Below are positions 8,951 to 16,991 of a stretch of 64,000 bases of DNA, in pieces. Source of the DNA: LMUY01 sp964247705 (GTDB lineage: Bacteria > Pseudomonadota > Alphaproteobacteria > Acetobacterales > Acetobacteraceae); NCBI GenBank assembly GCA_964247705.1, contig CAXTVQ010000015.1:9879-73878 (forward strand), given 5' to 3'. The position numbers were made by a program, and so were the translations under genes. Each line of letters starts with the position of its first letter. Positions within the stretch are counted from its first letter, which is position 1. The notes under the pieces were generated by a model. It saw only the letters and a list, made by a program, of their open reading frames with translations, was not told the DNA's origin and ran no database searches.

Positions 8951-10179
8951 GGCGCTGCCCTCGGCGCGGCGGAAACGGTGGAAGCGGCACCGCCCAGGTT
9001 CAGCAAGGGCAGGGCTTGTTGCTGTCCCTCACCGCCGAGCACTGTGGTGGGCGTCTTGGACACAATCGCCTGCATCGTCTCGATATACAGGCGGCGCAGC
9101 GTCACATCCTTGGCGGCTTGGTAAGCCTTGAAGATGCTGTCGAAACCCTGTGCCTGACCCTTGGCTTGGGCAATGGCGGCCTGCCGCGCACCGTCTGCTT
9201 CGGCCACGATCGCCGCCGCATCACCGCGAGCGCGTGGGACGATGTCGTTGCGGTAAGACTCGGCCTGGTTGCGCGCCGTGTCGGCATCGGTGTTCGCGCG
9301 CTGCACGTCACGGAAGCTCTCGATCACGTCGGCCGGCGGATCCACCTTCTGGAGCTGCACTTGGGTGATCTCCACCCCGGCTTTGTACTGGTCCAGAATC
9401 GCCTGCATTCCCGTCAGCGTATCCTGCTCGATCTTGGCTCGCGCCTCGGTCAGCGCCGGCTGGATCGGGGTGTGGCCAATAACCTCCCGCATGACACTTT
9501 CCGCGACCTGCTTGACGGTATTGTCCGGGTTGCGGGTGTTGAAAAGGTAGTCGCCGGCGTCCCGCACCTTCCAAAACACAGCGAAGTCGATGTCGATGAT
9601 GTTCTCGTCGCCAGTCAACATAAGGCTTTCAGCCAAGTTGGTCTGCACCGCGCCGCTGAGACCAGTGCCATAGCGACCACCTGTGATGGCCGGCATGGAC
9701 GTATCGCTGCTCTGGATGGATCCGATCTCGATGCGGTTGATATGGGTGACGGACGGGGTCAGAACGGTCTCGACCGGCCAGGGGATGTGGTAGTTCAGGC
9801 CTGGCAATGCGGTGCGGTTGAAGGCGCCATAGCGTAGCACCACGCCCTGCTCGTCCGGCAGCACGCGGTAGAAGCCGGTGGCGAGCCAAACGGCGATGAT
9901 CAGTAGGACGAGGAGCAACAAGCCGCGCCCGCCCGCACGGGGCAAGCCGGTGCCGCGCCGGGGACCGCCCGGCCCATTCGGCAACATGCCGCGCAATCCG
10001 GAGTTGATCCGGGCAATGAGTTGATCGAGGTCGGGCAACTGGCCGGGCCCGCCCGGGCCGCCATTGCCTCCGCCCCAAGGGCCGCGATTCGGCGGCGGCT
10101 TGCCGTTGCCGCCGGGTCGCCCGCCGGGCGAACCCCAGGGCCCGGGGGTCGGGTCGTTACCGCCAGAATTCCAAGGCAT
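8947..10179 (-). CDS. hflK: HflK, SPFH-domain modulator of FtsH protease
   Basis: A 410-residue partner of HflC. The N-terminus is a long Gly/Pro/Asn-rich cytoplasmic tail (about residues 1-48), followed by a short helix, one membrane helix (about 86-102), the SPFH domain and a coiled coil. The frame stays open far upstream, but the ATG at 10179 begins the typical MPWNSGGNDP tail and has AGGAG 11 bases ahead. It is divergent from apbC, with a 147-base shared upstream region. Confidence 0.95.
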   Translation of the reverse strand: MPWNSGGNDPTPGPWGSPGGRPGGNGKPPPNRGPWGGGNGGPGGPGQLPDLDQLIARINSGLRGMLPNGPGGPRRGTGLPRAGGRGLLLLVLLIIAVWLATGFYRVLPDEQGVVLRYGAFNRTALPGLNYHIPWPVETVLTPSVTHINRIEIGSIQSSDTSMPAITGGRYGTGLSGAVQTNLAESLMLTGDENIIDIDFAVFWKVRDAGDYLFNTRNPDNTVKQVAESVMREVIGHTPIQPALTEARAKIEQDTLTGMQAILDQYKAGVEITQVQLQKVDPPADVIESFRDVQRANTDADTARNQAESYRNDIVPRARGDAAAIVAEADGARQAAIAQAKGQAQGFDSIFKAYQAAKDVTLRRLYIETMQAIVSKTPTTVLGGEGQQQALPLLNLGGAASTVSAAPRAAP

Positions 10180-10281
10180 GGCTCGCCGCGCTCCTAGATC
10201 GTTCGGCTGGACGGCGTTGGCATCGCTGCGTCCGCGCGCCATATCCACGACGCATAGCCGGCACCCAACGGGGCTGGACTG

Positions 10282-10287
10282 TATAAT
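10282..10287 (+). promoter_or_regulatory. Possible -10 element (TATAAT) upstream of apbC
   Basis: A perfect TATAAT lies about 40 bases before the apbC start in the hflK-apbC divergent region. No convincing -35 hexamer is seen at 17 bases, so this is a weak promoter call. Confidence 0.3.
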
Positions 10288-10326
10288 GACGTGACGCAAG
10301 TTGTTTGCAAGTTGGGGGTTTGAAAG

Positions 10327-11421
10327 TTGGCCGAGAACGGACGCAGGGCCGAAATCACCGAGGCGGCCGTTCTGCAAGCACTGCGTACTCTGAAAGATCC
10401 GGCGTCTGGACGCGACATCGTCGGCGCCGGACTGGTCGAGGGCGTCGTGGTGCGGAATGGCATGGTGCAACTGGCCTTGCTCGCGGACCGCAAGACGGCG
10501 GGGGCGATGGAGGCCGTGCGTGCACAGGCGCAGGCGCTGGTCGCCGGGCTGCCGGGGGTGCTGAACGCCTCGGCCGTGCTGACGGCGCATCGGGCCGCCG
10601 CCCCGGAGCCGGCGCCGGCATCCACCGAAATGCTGCCAGGAGTGAAGCACATCGTGGCCGTCGCGTCCGGCAAGGGCGGCGTCGGCAAGTCCACCACGGC
10701 GGTGAACCTGGCCGTGGCGCTGGCCCGGGCCGGGCACCGGGTCGGGCTGCTGGATGCCGACATCTACGGCCCGAGCCTGCCGCAAATGTTGGGCGTGCAC
10801 CGTAAGCCGGACATGAAGGGCGAACGGATGGTGCCGCTCGAGACGTGGGGTGTGCGGTGGCTGTCCATCGGCCTACTCGTCGATCCGGAGACGGCGATGG
10901 TGTGGCGCGGCCCGATGGTCATGGGGGCTCTGACGCAGTTGCTGGGCCAGGTGGACTGGGGTGAGCTCGACATCATGGTGTTGGACATGCCGCCGGGCAC
11001 GGGCGACGCGCAGCTCACCATCGCGCAGAAGCTCAAGCTGGCAGGCGCGCTGATCGTGTCCACGCCGCAGGACGTGGCGTTGGCCGATGCGCGGCGCGGC
11101 GTGCGGATGTTCGAGAAGACGCAGGTGCCGGTGCTCGGGCTGGTGGAAAACATGAGCTTCTACTGCTGTCCGGCTTGCGGCCATCGGGCGGAGCTGTTCG
11201 GCCATGGCGGCGCGCGGTGGGAGGCGGCGCGGCTCGGGGTGGAGTTCCTGGGGGAGATCCCGCTGCTGCTGGACATCCGCGAAAGCGGGGATGCCGGGCG
11301 GCCGGTTGCGGCGGCGGCGCCGGACAGTGCGGCGGGGCAGGCCTATGCGGCGTTGGCGACGCGGCTTTGGGCGAAGCTCGCCACGCCGGTGAACGCGGGG
11401 CCGCGGATCGTGATCGAGTAG
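10327..11421 (+). CDS. apbC: ApbC/Mrp family iron-sulfur carrier ATPase
   Basis: A 364-residue cytoplasmic P-loop protein that binds and transfers Fe-S clusters. The N-terminal MIP18/DUF59 domain (about residues 8-90) is followed by a Mrp/NBP35 domain, with P-loop ASGKGGVGKSTT at about 112-123 and DADIYGPSLPQM downstream. The cluster-binding cysteines appear in CCPACGH near residue 280. The start is a TTG preceded by a G-rich stretch. It is monocistronic and convergent with the GH5 gene. Confidence 0.93.
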   Translation: MAENGRRAEITEAAVLQALRTLKDPASGRDIVGAGLVEGVVVRNGMVQLALLADRKTAGAMEAVRAQAQALVAGLPGVLNASAVLTAHRAAAPEPAPASTEMLPGVKHIVAVASGKGGVGKSTTAVNLAVALARAGHRVGLLDADIYGPSLPQMLGVHRKPDMKGERMVPLETWGVRWLSIGLLVDPETAMVWRGPMVMGALTQLLGQVDWGELDIMVLDMPPGTGDAQLTIAQKLKLAGALIVSTPQDVALADARRGVRMFEKTQVPVLGLVENMSFYCCPACGHRAELFGHGGARWEAARLGVEFLGEIPLLLDIRESGDAGRPVAAAAPDSAAGQAYAALATRLWAKLATPVNAGPRIVIE

Positions 11422-11442
11422 GTGAATGCTGTTTTCGCGGCG

Positions 11443-12492
11443 TCACCCGGGCCCTCTCCCGCCCGCGGAAAAGGGAGAAGCACGTGGCAGGAAATCGTGT
11501 AGCGCCCGTAGCTGCGGGCTACCGGCGACCGGTTCGACACTGAGCGGGTAGCCCGGCGGCCACCATGGCCCGCCACCCCAGATCGCAGCGCCTTGCCACA
11601 CGCCATTATGTGCCTGGACGAACGCGACCTGGTTGCGCATGGCCATAATGCTGTCCGCGCCGACGCCGGCGCCGAACTCGGCCAGGAACAGGCGGTGATG
11701 GCCCGCCTCCGCCCATGCGGTGACCCGCTCCAGCCGCTCGACCCCGATGGTGGGGGAGACTGGGGTCGCGCTGCGTCCGCTCTGGTCGGCGTCGTTGTAT
11801 TGGTGGATTTCGAAGGCGAAGTTGCCCGCCTGATCGGTGATCTGGTCAGCAAACACGGCGGCGTTGCCCCGGCTCAACCAGGTCGAGCCGGCCGTGTAAT
11901 CGGTGCCCGGCACCAGGATCTCCTGCTTGGACCCGGCAGCGCGGATGGCATCGATCGCGGCCTGTGCCGAGTGCAGCCAATCAGCAGGCGCTTGGTCGTG
12001 CGGCTCGTTCATCAGGCCGAAGAGCACCGAGGGCCGGGATGCGTAATGGGCCGCTACCCGGCGCCAGAGATCGGCAAAGGCGCTGTCCGGCGTGCCGGTA
12101 CCGATCAGGGCGCCGTAGCCATAGCCGAAGCCGGCCGGTTCCAGGATCACCACCATGCGCCTGGCCGCCGCGGCGTCCACGACGGTGTCCAGCGCCGCGA
12201 GATAGCCCGCGTCGAGCTGCCCGTTCGGCTCGGGTTGCAGCCGTTCCCACGTGAAGGGCAGGCGAGCGACATTGAAGCCGGCGTCGGCGTAGCTATCGAT
12301 CTCGTTCCGGGTCGGAAAAATGTAGTCCGTCCCGAGCTTGCCGGGCAGGGTGCGGTGGCGAGACCCGTCCAGCGCCCCGAATTCCGCGCCGGACAGGTTC
12401 ACGCCGAGGAAATCGAGCCGGCGAGGATCGGCCAAGCCGGGCGTTGCTGCTGCCACGCCCAGCAGCAACGCGAGCAGTCCGACCCGCTTCAC
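11443..12492 (-). CDS. Secreted glycoside hydrolase family 5 (cellulase-like)
   Basis: A 349-residue exported TIM-barrel glycosidase. The GTG at 12492 starts a signal peptide (about residues 1-21, ending PGLA). The likely acid/base is E163 in LMNEPH, and the nucleophile is E272 in FLAEFGAG; both are diagnostic of clan GH-A. The substrate (cellulose, glucomannan or another beta-glucan) cannot be fixed. It starts 8 bases after copC and appears to be the last gene of the copper-related operon, an unusual partner. The last codons run into an imperfect hairpin. Confidence 0.83.
   Translation of the reverse strand: MKRVGLLALLLGVAAATPGLADPRRLDFLGVNLSGAEFGALDGSRHRTLPGKLGTDYIFPTRNEIDSYADAGFNVARLPFTWERLQPEPNGQLDAGYLAALDTVVDAAAARRMVVILEPAGFGYGYGALIGTGTPDSAFADLWRRVAAHYASRPSVLFGLMNEPHDQAPADWLHSAQAAIDAIRAAGSKQEILVPGTDYTAGSTWLSRGNAAVFADQITDQAGNFAFEIHQYNDADQSGRSATPVSPTIGVERLERVTAWAEAGHHRLFLAEFGAGVGADSIMAMRNQVAFVQAHNGVWQGAAIWGGGPWWPPGYPLSVEPVAGSPQLRALHDFLPRASPFSAGGRGPG
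11453..11480. terminator. Imperfect hairpin at the convergent apbC/GH5 ends
   Basis: CCTCTCCC and GGGAGAAG pair around a GC-rich loop, just inside the 3' end of the GH5 gene. The same CTCCC / GGGAG hairpin type recurs at 58802-58835, so it may be a short dispersed palindrome used as a transcription terminator. Confidence 0.4.
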
Positions 12493-12500
12493 CGTGGCGC

Positions 12501-12845
12501 TTATTGCCCGACCGTGAAGTTGAAGCTGCCTTCGGTCCGGTGCGTGTCCACCGAGAGCGCGTGCCATACGACCTTGTAGGTGCCCGGGGTCAGCGGGCCC
12601 ACCCCCACCGCCAAATGGGCGCCGGTGCCGTGCAGATCGTTGTGGTCGACCCGCGCGCCGGCCGCGTTGGTGACAGTCACCGTGCAGAAGGCCGGCTCCA
12701 CCCCCTCGGAGAAATCCAGCCCGACCTCCACGGGCGGGGTGGTCACGGTGGATCCGACCAGGGGCGAGGCTTTCTTCAGCAACGCGTGGGCATCGGCGGA
12801 CAGCGGCGCCAGGCAGGTAAGGATGAGGAGCGATATGCGGATCAT
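12501..12845 (-). CDS. copC: Periplasmic copper-binding protein CopC
   Basis: A 114-residue CopC-domain protein. Predicted signal cleavage after SADA (residue 19) leaves histidine as the first mature residue, as needed for the histidine-brace Cu(II) site. The distal ligands are probably in VDTHRTEG near the C-terminus. The rest forms the immunoglobulin-like barrel with ASPLVGSTV and the final FNFTV strand. It lies between the putative outer-membrane protein (12 bases upstream) and GH5 (8 bases downstream). No CopD-like membrane partner is seen. Confidence 0.88.
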   Translation of the reverse strand: MIRISLLILTCLAPLSADAHALLKKASPLVGSTVTTPPVEVGLDFSEGVEPAFCTVTVTNAAGARVDHNDLHGTGAHLAVGVGPLTPGTYKVVWHALSVDTHRTEGSFNFTVGQ

Positions 12846-12857
12846 GCCGGGCCTCCG

Positions 12858-13829
12858 CTATTGGATGATCGGTTTGCCGAGCGTGTTCGGCATCAGGTCG
12901 TCGAGGAAGAAGTGCACCAGCGCCACGGCGCCGACCGTCGTGCCGGTGGTCCGGTTCAGCGGGATCAGCGCCTCGAGGCCGATCTCACCCCACTGGGCGA
13001 GGTAGATCACGCCGGGTGCCGCCGTCCAGGTGACGCCCTGGGAACTGGGGGTGGAGGCGGGGGAGGACCAGGTGAACTCCACGACCGGGATCAGGTTGCC
13101 GATGAAGGACGGCAGGTTGAAGTCCCTCACCTGGCTCTGCAGGTAGGGGATGCTGTATTGCACCGTCAGCCCCCCCGACCAGGCGTTGTTGCTGCCGTTG
13201 TTGAACTGCGCCGCTATCCCCGTGTCGAACGGCGTCGAGAGGGTGGACCCGGCGGCCGTCTGTTGCGGCAGCGACTTCAGCTTGTGGTCCGCCACCACGT
13301 AGCTCAGCTCCCCGGTGATGGCGAGGGGCCGGAGGTAGCCGATCGGCAGGTCACCGAGGCCCTTGCCGAAATACCCGGTGGGGGCGGTCGAGCCGTAGCG
13401 GTCGCCGCCGGTGTGGGTGGTTCCGGTGCCGCCGATCTCGCGGATGATGCCGAGCGAGAGGACGAACTCATGGGCGGCATTCGTGTACGCTTGCCATTTG
13501 CCCGTGACGTACAGGTTTTCGAACCCGGCCTGCGTCTTGGACCCGTTCTGCTGGATCACGTCGTAGCCGTCGTTGAAGATCAGTGCCGTGTTTTCGGTGA
13601 TGGTCTTGTCGTATTCGAAGCCGAAATCGAACTCATGGCTGGGGCCCGTGCCGCCGTTGGCGCCTTGGCGGCCGTAGGTGAAGGCGGGGACCGAGACTTC
13701 GTCGGACACGCCTGGATCGTCGATCGTGAGGGTGACGGGAAACACCCGGTTGCCGGCGATGACGTGAGCGGCGGCGGGCAAGGCAAACACGCAGGCCACC
13801 GCGAGTGCGGCGGGATAGGATCGAACCAT
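12858..13829 (-). CDS. Putative outer-membrane beta-barrel protein, unknown function
   Basis: A 323-residue protein with a signal peptide (about residues 1-21, ending PAAA) followed by a mature N-terminus HVIAGNRVFPVT. The remainder is rich in alternating polar and hydrophobic strands with many Gly, Thr and Tyr residues, consistent with an outer-membrane barrel. No enzyme motif is recognised. Its position between a DUF2946-type protein and CopC suggests a role in copper handling across the envelope, but this is inference from context. It may be related to transporter-type barrels found beside copper genes. Confidence 0.6.
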   Translation of the reverse strand: MVRSYPAALAVACVFALPAAAHVIAGNRVFPVTLTIDDPGVSDEVSVPAFTYGRQGANGGTGPSHEFDFGFEYDKTITENTALIFNDGYDVIQQNGSKTQAGFENLYVTGKWQAYTNAAHEFVLSLGIIREIGGTGTTHTGGDRYGSTAPTGYFGKGLGDLPIGYLRPLAITGELSYVVADHKLKSLPQQTAAGSTLSTPFDTGIAAQFNNGSNNAWSGGLTVQYSIPYLQSQVRDFNLPSFIGNLIPVVEFTWSSPASTPSSQGVTWTAAPGVIYLAQWGEIGLEALIPLNRTTGTTVGAVALVHFFLDDLMPNTLGKPIIQ

Positions 13830-13868
13830 GACAGAGACTTTCGCGAGAGGGACACCGTTGGGCGTGGC

Positions 13869-14255
13869 TCAGGCGGAAGCGGGCGGACCTCGCGGGAAAG
13901 GCTGGTCGAATTGCCAGGAAGGCGGCGCGCGTGCCGGCGGCAGCAGACCCGGTGCCGCGGACGTGGTCACCACCGGCAAAGCCAGCACCGGCGCGGGTGA
14001 GAGCAGGACGGCGTGCAATGCGGCCGCGGCGCAGAGCGGGCAGACCGCGCAGTCGTGGTGTTGATGGTGAAGCGGCCCTTGGCCCGGATTGGGACCATCT
14101 ATGCCGCATATCGCGCCAATCGGGCCGGATCCGGGACCCTGCGCCATCTCGGGCATCGCTACCGCGCCGACGATCTGGCCGAACAGCGCCATTGCTGCGA
14201 GCAGCCAGACGAAGCGGCATGTCCGAAGGGTGCGGGTCAGGGCCATGGGGCTCAT
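13869..14255 (-). CDS. DUF2946-like His/Cys-rich exported protein
   Basis: A 128-residue small protein with an N-terminal hydrophobic segment (about residues 14-35) and a metal-ligand-rich centre, HHQHHDCAVCPLC, followed by a second hydrophobic stretch and a Pro-rich tail. The CxxC and clustered histidines fit DUF2946 proteins, which are often encoded with copper-resistance or TonB-receptor genes. It is the first gene of the apparent copC run, 39 bases before the barrel gene. An alternative ATG at 14246 would remove three residues. Confidence 0.65.
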   Translation of the reverse strand: MSPMALTRTLRTCRFVWLLAAMALFGQIVGAVAMPEMAQGPGSGPIGAICGIDGPNPGQGPLHHQHHDCAVCPLCAAAALHAVLLSPAPVLALPVVTTSAAPGLLPPARAPPSWQFDQPFPRGPPASA

Positions 14256-14308
14256 CCGGCGTACCGGTTTCGCGCGACCCTCGCAAGCCGCAACCGTAAC
14301 GGAACGGA

Positions 14309-14608
14309 TCAGGCCGGCCCCTGTGGCATCAGTGCATCGATCGCCTCCGCCAGACGCACGTCGCGCGCCGTCAGACCCCCGGCATCATGGGTGCTGAGCG
14401 CGATCTCCACCCGGTTGTAGACGTTGGACCAGTCCGGATGGTGGTCCTGCTGCTCGGCCAGCAGTGCCACGCGGCACATGAAGGCCCAGGCGGCGCTGAA
14501 ATCGGCGAAACGGAAGGACCGGCGGAGCTGCCCCTCCACCACCGACCACGCCGGGAGGCGCATGCCGAGCGTCGCGACCTCGGCCGTGGAAAGGGGAGCG
14601 ATCGTCAT
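14309..14608 (-). CDS. phhB: Pterin-4a-carbinolamine dehydratase
   Basis: A 99-residue cytoplasmic enzyme that dehydrates 4a-hydroxytetrahydrobiopterin, recycling the pterin cofactor; it also acts in related pterin metabolism. The active-site motif DHHPDW lies at residues 55-60, with a further family segment near VEIALSTHDAGGLT. No aromatic amino-acid hydroxylase is present in the window. Length is standard. Confidence 0.92.
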   Translation of the reverse strand: MTIAPLSTAEVATLGMRLPAWSVVEGQLRRSFRFADFSAAWAFMCRVALLAEQQDHHPDWSNVYNRVEIALSTHDAGGLTARDVRLAEAIDALMPQGPA

Positions 14609-14653
14609 GGTTCAAAGGGTGCGCAGCGGGCTGGATTTTGTCTAGTATGACGA

Positions 14654-15040
14654 ATGTCCCTGACCCCGCCCTCCCTCGAAGACCTCGTCGCCCTTGCCGA
14701 GCGCTCACTAGCGTCGATCCCCGAACGCTTTACTCAGCACGCCCGGCGGATCGCTATCGTGGTGGAGGAAATGGCGGACGACGAGACGCTGGACGCGATG
14801 GGCATCGAGAGCGGCTACGACCTGACTGGGCTGTATCGGGGCGTGCCGATGCACCTGGCCAGCAGCAGTGAGCCGGCGCATGAGCCGGACATGATCCTGC
14901 TCTACCGCGAGCCGATCCTGCTGGAATGGATCGAGACCGGTGAGGACCTCGGCAAGCTCGTGCACAATGTGCTGGTGCATGAGCTGGCCCATCATTTCGG
15001 CTTCACCGATGCCGACATCGCTGCCCTGGAGCAATCGTAG
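14654..15040 (+). CDS. Metallopeptidase-family (zincin-like) protein
   Basis: A 128-residue protein with the zinc motif HELAHHFGFTD at residues 109-119 (HExxH plus a downstream Gly and Asp), as in the minimal zincin family once called DUF1025. Relatives have about 120-140 residues with the motif near the C-terminus, as here. The physiological substrate is unknown. It is divergent from phhB and convergent with a small membrane-protein gene 1 base away. Confidence 0.85.
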   Translation: MSLTPPSLEDLVALAERSLASIPERFTQHARRIAIVVEEMADDETLDAMGIESGYDLTGLYRGVPMHLASSSEPAHEPDMILLYREPILLEWIETGEDLGKLVHNVLVHELAHHFGFTDADIAALEQS

Positions 15041-15041
15041 T

Positions 15042-15353
15042 TCATGTCAGCATTCGCGCCGCGAAATAGGCCAGCGACGTCACCGCGACCAGGGCCAGGC
15101 ACTCGTCCCAGCTATTGAGGGTGGGTGCGCACGGCCTTTCCCCCCGGCGTGCGGCGATGAACACGCGCAGTAGGGCCGCGAACGAGCAATAGCTGCCGAA
15201 CGCTGCCGCCGCGTTGGCCACCGAGGCAAGTCCGGCCATCATCGGCGCCGAGGCGACCATCGCGAACCAGCCGAGTTCGACGCAAAGCCGTAGCATCACC
15301 CGGCGCGACGCAGCGTCCAGCCCGCGCACCGGCAGCGGCTTGGGTTCGCTCAT
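15042..15353 (-). CDS. Small membrane protein, unknown function
   Basis: A 103-residue protein from the ATG at 15353. Two or three hydrophobic segments are visible (about residues 25-45, 47-60 and 82-100), separated by a basic Arg-rich loop. No family is recognised. It begins 2 bases after the stop of the next small gene upstream, so it is probably co-transcribed with the two genes at 15356-16052. A longer in-frame start exists upstream but would overlap that gene. Confidence 0.6.
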   Translation of the reverse strand: MSEPKPLPVRGLDAASRRVMLRLCVELGWFAMVASAPMMAGLASVANAAAAFGSYCSFAALLRVFIAARRGERPCAPTLNSWDECLALVAVTSLAYFAARMLT

Positions 15354-15355
15354 GA

Positions 15356-15580
15356 TCACCGCTCGGCAAACCCGACACGGCCGGCCGGCAGCACCTGGTC
15401 CGGTTCGCAGCCGGGGGATGTGCGCGAGTCGCAGTGCACGGTGGAGAACGGCCACACCGTGCCGAGCGTCTCGTTCAGCGTCGCCGTAACCGGGCGGACG
15501 ATCATCGACAGGCCCATCGCAATCAGCACGCTGATGGCGATGTTGGCCAACCCGCCGATGCGGCTGGAGATCACCCGCAT
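15356..15580 (-). CDS. Small membrane-anchored protein, unknown function
   Basis: A 74-residue protein with a single hydrophobic helix (about residues 11-33) and a C-terminal region with two cysteines (HCDSRTSPGC). The ATG at 15580 lies 4 bases beyond the upstream stop. A GTG at 15592 would overlap the preceding gene by 8 bases. It is the middle gene of a three-gene set with no recognised function. Confidence 0.55.
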   Translation of the reverse strand: MRVISSRIGGLANIAISVLIAMGLSMIVRPVTATLNETLGTVWPFSTVHCDSRTSPGCEPDQVLPAGRVGFAER

Positions 15581-15584
15581 GGGA

Positions 15585-16052
15585 CTACGCACATTTCAGA
15601 TGCCCGTAGAGCGGCAGGTCCGCCGCTATGACGGGGCATCCGCCGACCGTGGCCGCACGCCCGAGGCTGAACCCGCTTTCCACGAGCCGGTGCCGCAACT
15701 GGGGCAGCAGGCCCGCCGGGGCATCGTGCGCCACCTGAACCACGATGCCGTTCAATGGCTGAAGTGAACGCCGTGCCTGCGCCGCCACGGCGCTCACCAG
15801 CCCCGGTTCCGCCAAACCGAGAACCAGCATCGCATCGGACGCCGGCACCCGCAGCACGCACCCTGCGCGTAGCCCCGTGACGCTCGCGGCCCCGCGGCGA
15901 TACAGAGCCATCATGGCGTCCAGACTGCCCGGCCCGATTACCAGGACATGCAGCCCGTCCACTGGCCCGAGCAGGTCCAACAGGTCGGAGAGCGTGTCCG
16001 CCGGTTTTGGGCGGGATATCGAGACAACTGAACTCGTGTTGCCGAAGGGCAT
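15585..16052 (-). CDS. Uncharacterised protein with a nucleotide-binding-like motif
   Basis: A 155-residue cytoplasmic protein. The segment HVLVIGPGSLDAMMAL near residues 35-50 resembles the glycine-rich loop of SAM-dependent methyltransferases. The fold, if present, would be shorter than usual and no catalytic motif is visible. It heads the three-gene run with two small membrane proteins. Its function is unknown and the methyltransferase-like reading is tentative. Confidence 0.6.
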   Translation of the reverse strand: MPFGNTSSVVSISRPKPADTLSDLLDLLGPVDGLHVLVIGPGSLDAMMALYRRGAASVTGLRAGCVLRVPASDAMLVLGLAEPGLVSAVAAQARRSLQPLNGIVVQVAHDAPAGLLPQLRHRLVESGFSLGRAATVGGCPVIAADLPLYGHLKCA

Positions 16053-16214
16053 GGGATGATCCGTGATTGCAGGTCTGCGCGACCGCCCTCCGCCGCAAGC
16101 ACTTGCTGGCGTGGCGGAACGGGGTGACTCTGCGGCTGGGACGCATAAAGGGACAATGCGAGCGGCACGCGGGGCGCCCCCTCAGTGAGCGCCACAGGCA
16201 AGGGAGAGCGGCCA

Positions 16215-16991
16215 GTGCAGGCAGGTGGATACGCGATCGACATCCTGGTCACCGGCTATCCGGGCAAGTCCGTCTGCCATGGCGGCCTCGGCTGGAGCAG
16301 CATCGTGCTGTTGCGCGGGCATGGCCGGGTCGCGCTGATCGACGTGGGCTCGTTCAACATCCGCGGCCCGTTGATCGGCCATCTCGCGCGGCACGGCCTC
16401 AAGCCGGCGGACGTGACCGACGTGATCCTGACGCATTCGCACTTCGATCACTCGGTGAACTGGACGCTGTTCAGCCACGCTCGGATCGTGATCGGCGGCG
16501 CCGAACTGGCGTGGTCGGTGAAGGAGCCGTGGGGCGAGACGCCCGTTCCCGAGCTGTATGTACGCGAGCTGGCGGCCTGGCCCACCGCGGTCACGGTTGC
16601 GGAGGGGGACGCGGTGTTGCCCGGGATCGTGGCCCATCTGGCGCCGGGTCACACGCCGGGATGCCTGGTGTTCGTGTTGCACGGCGAGGACGCGGACGTG
16701 ATCTTTACCGGGGACGCGGCCAAGAACCGCACCGAACTCGTCTCCCGCACCACGGACATGACCTATGACCCGGCGGTCAGCGCGCGCTCGATCGAGCTGA
16801 TCTGGCAGCTATGGCGCCGACGTCCGGGGACGGTGGTGATTCCGGGCCATGACCTGCCGATGCTGCAGGAAGCCGGCGCGGTGCGCTATATCGGCGAGCG
16901 GGAGGCTGCGATCTCGGCCTGGTTCGGCGACGGGCTGGAGCAGACGACGCTGATCCAGCTCACCGGGCCGGTCACCAAGGGAACGGATTGA
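16215..16991 (+). CDS. Metallo-beta-lactamase-fold hydrolase
   Basis: A 258-residue MBL-fold enzyme. The metal-binding motif THSHFDHS lies at residues 73-80. Further ligands are H146 in APGHTPG, D167 in FTGDAAK and the late PGHD. Such enzymes hydrolyse thioesters, lactones or related bonds; the substrate is unknown. The GTG at 16215 is chosen because AGGGAGA lies 7 bases ahead; another GTG at 16185 is possible. Its 3' end overlaps the convergent nnrU-like gene by 20 bases. Confidence 0.85.
   Translation: MQAGGYAIDILVTGYPGKSVCHGGLGWSSIVLLRGHGRVALIDVGSFNIRGPLIGHLARHGLKPADVTDVILTHSHFDHSVNWTLFSHARIVIGGAELAWSVKEPWGETPVPELYVRELAAWPTAVTVAEGDAVLPGIVAHLAPGHTPGCLVFVLHGEDADVIFTGDAAKNRTELVSRTTDMTYDPAVSARSIELIWQLWRRRPGTVVIPGHDLPMLQEAGAVRYIGEREAAISAWFGDGLEQTTLIQLTGPVTKGTD

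Noticed and set aside
8947..10800. A 617-codon version of HflK
   Set aside because: The first 200 codons are antisense to apbC and intergenic DNA; the family N-terminus begins at 10179.
12444..14000. A 518-codon plus-strand frame
   Set aside because: Antisense to copC, the barrel gene and part of the DUF2946-like gene, with an Arg/Gly/His-rich composition and no domain.
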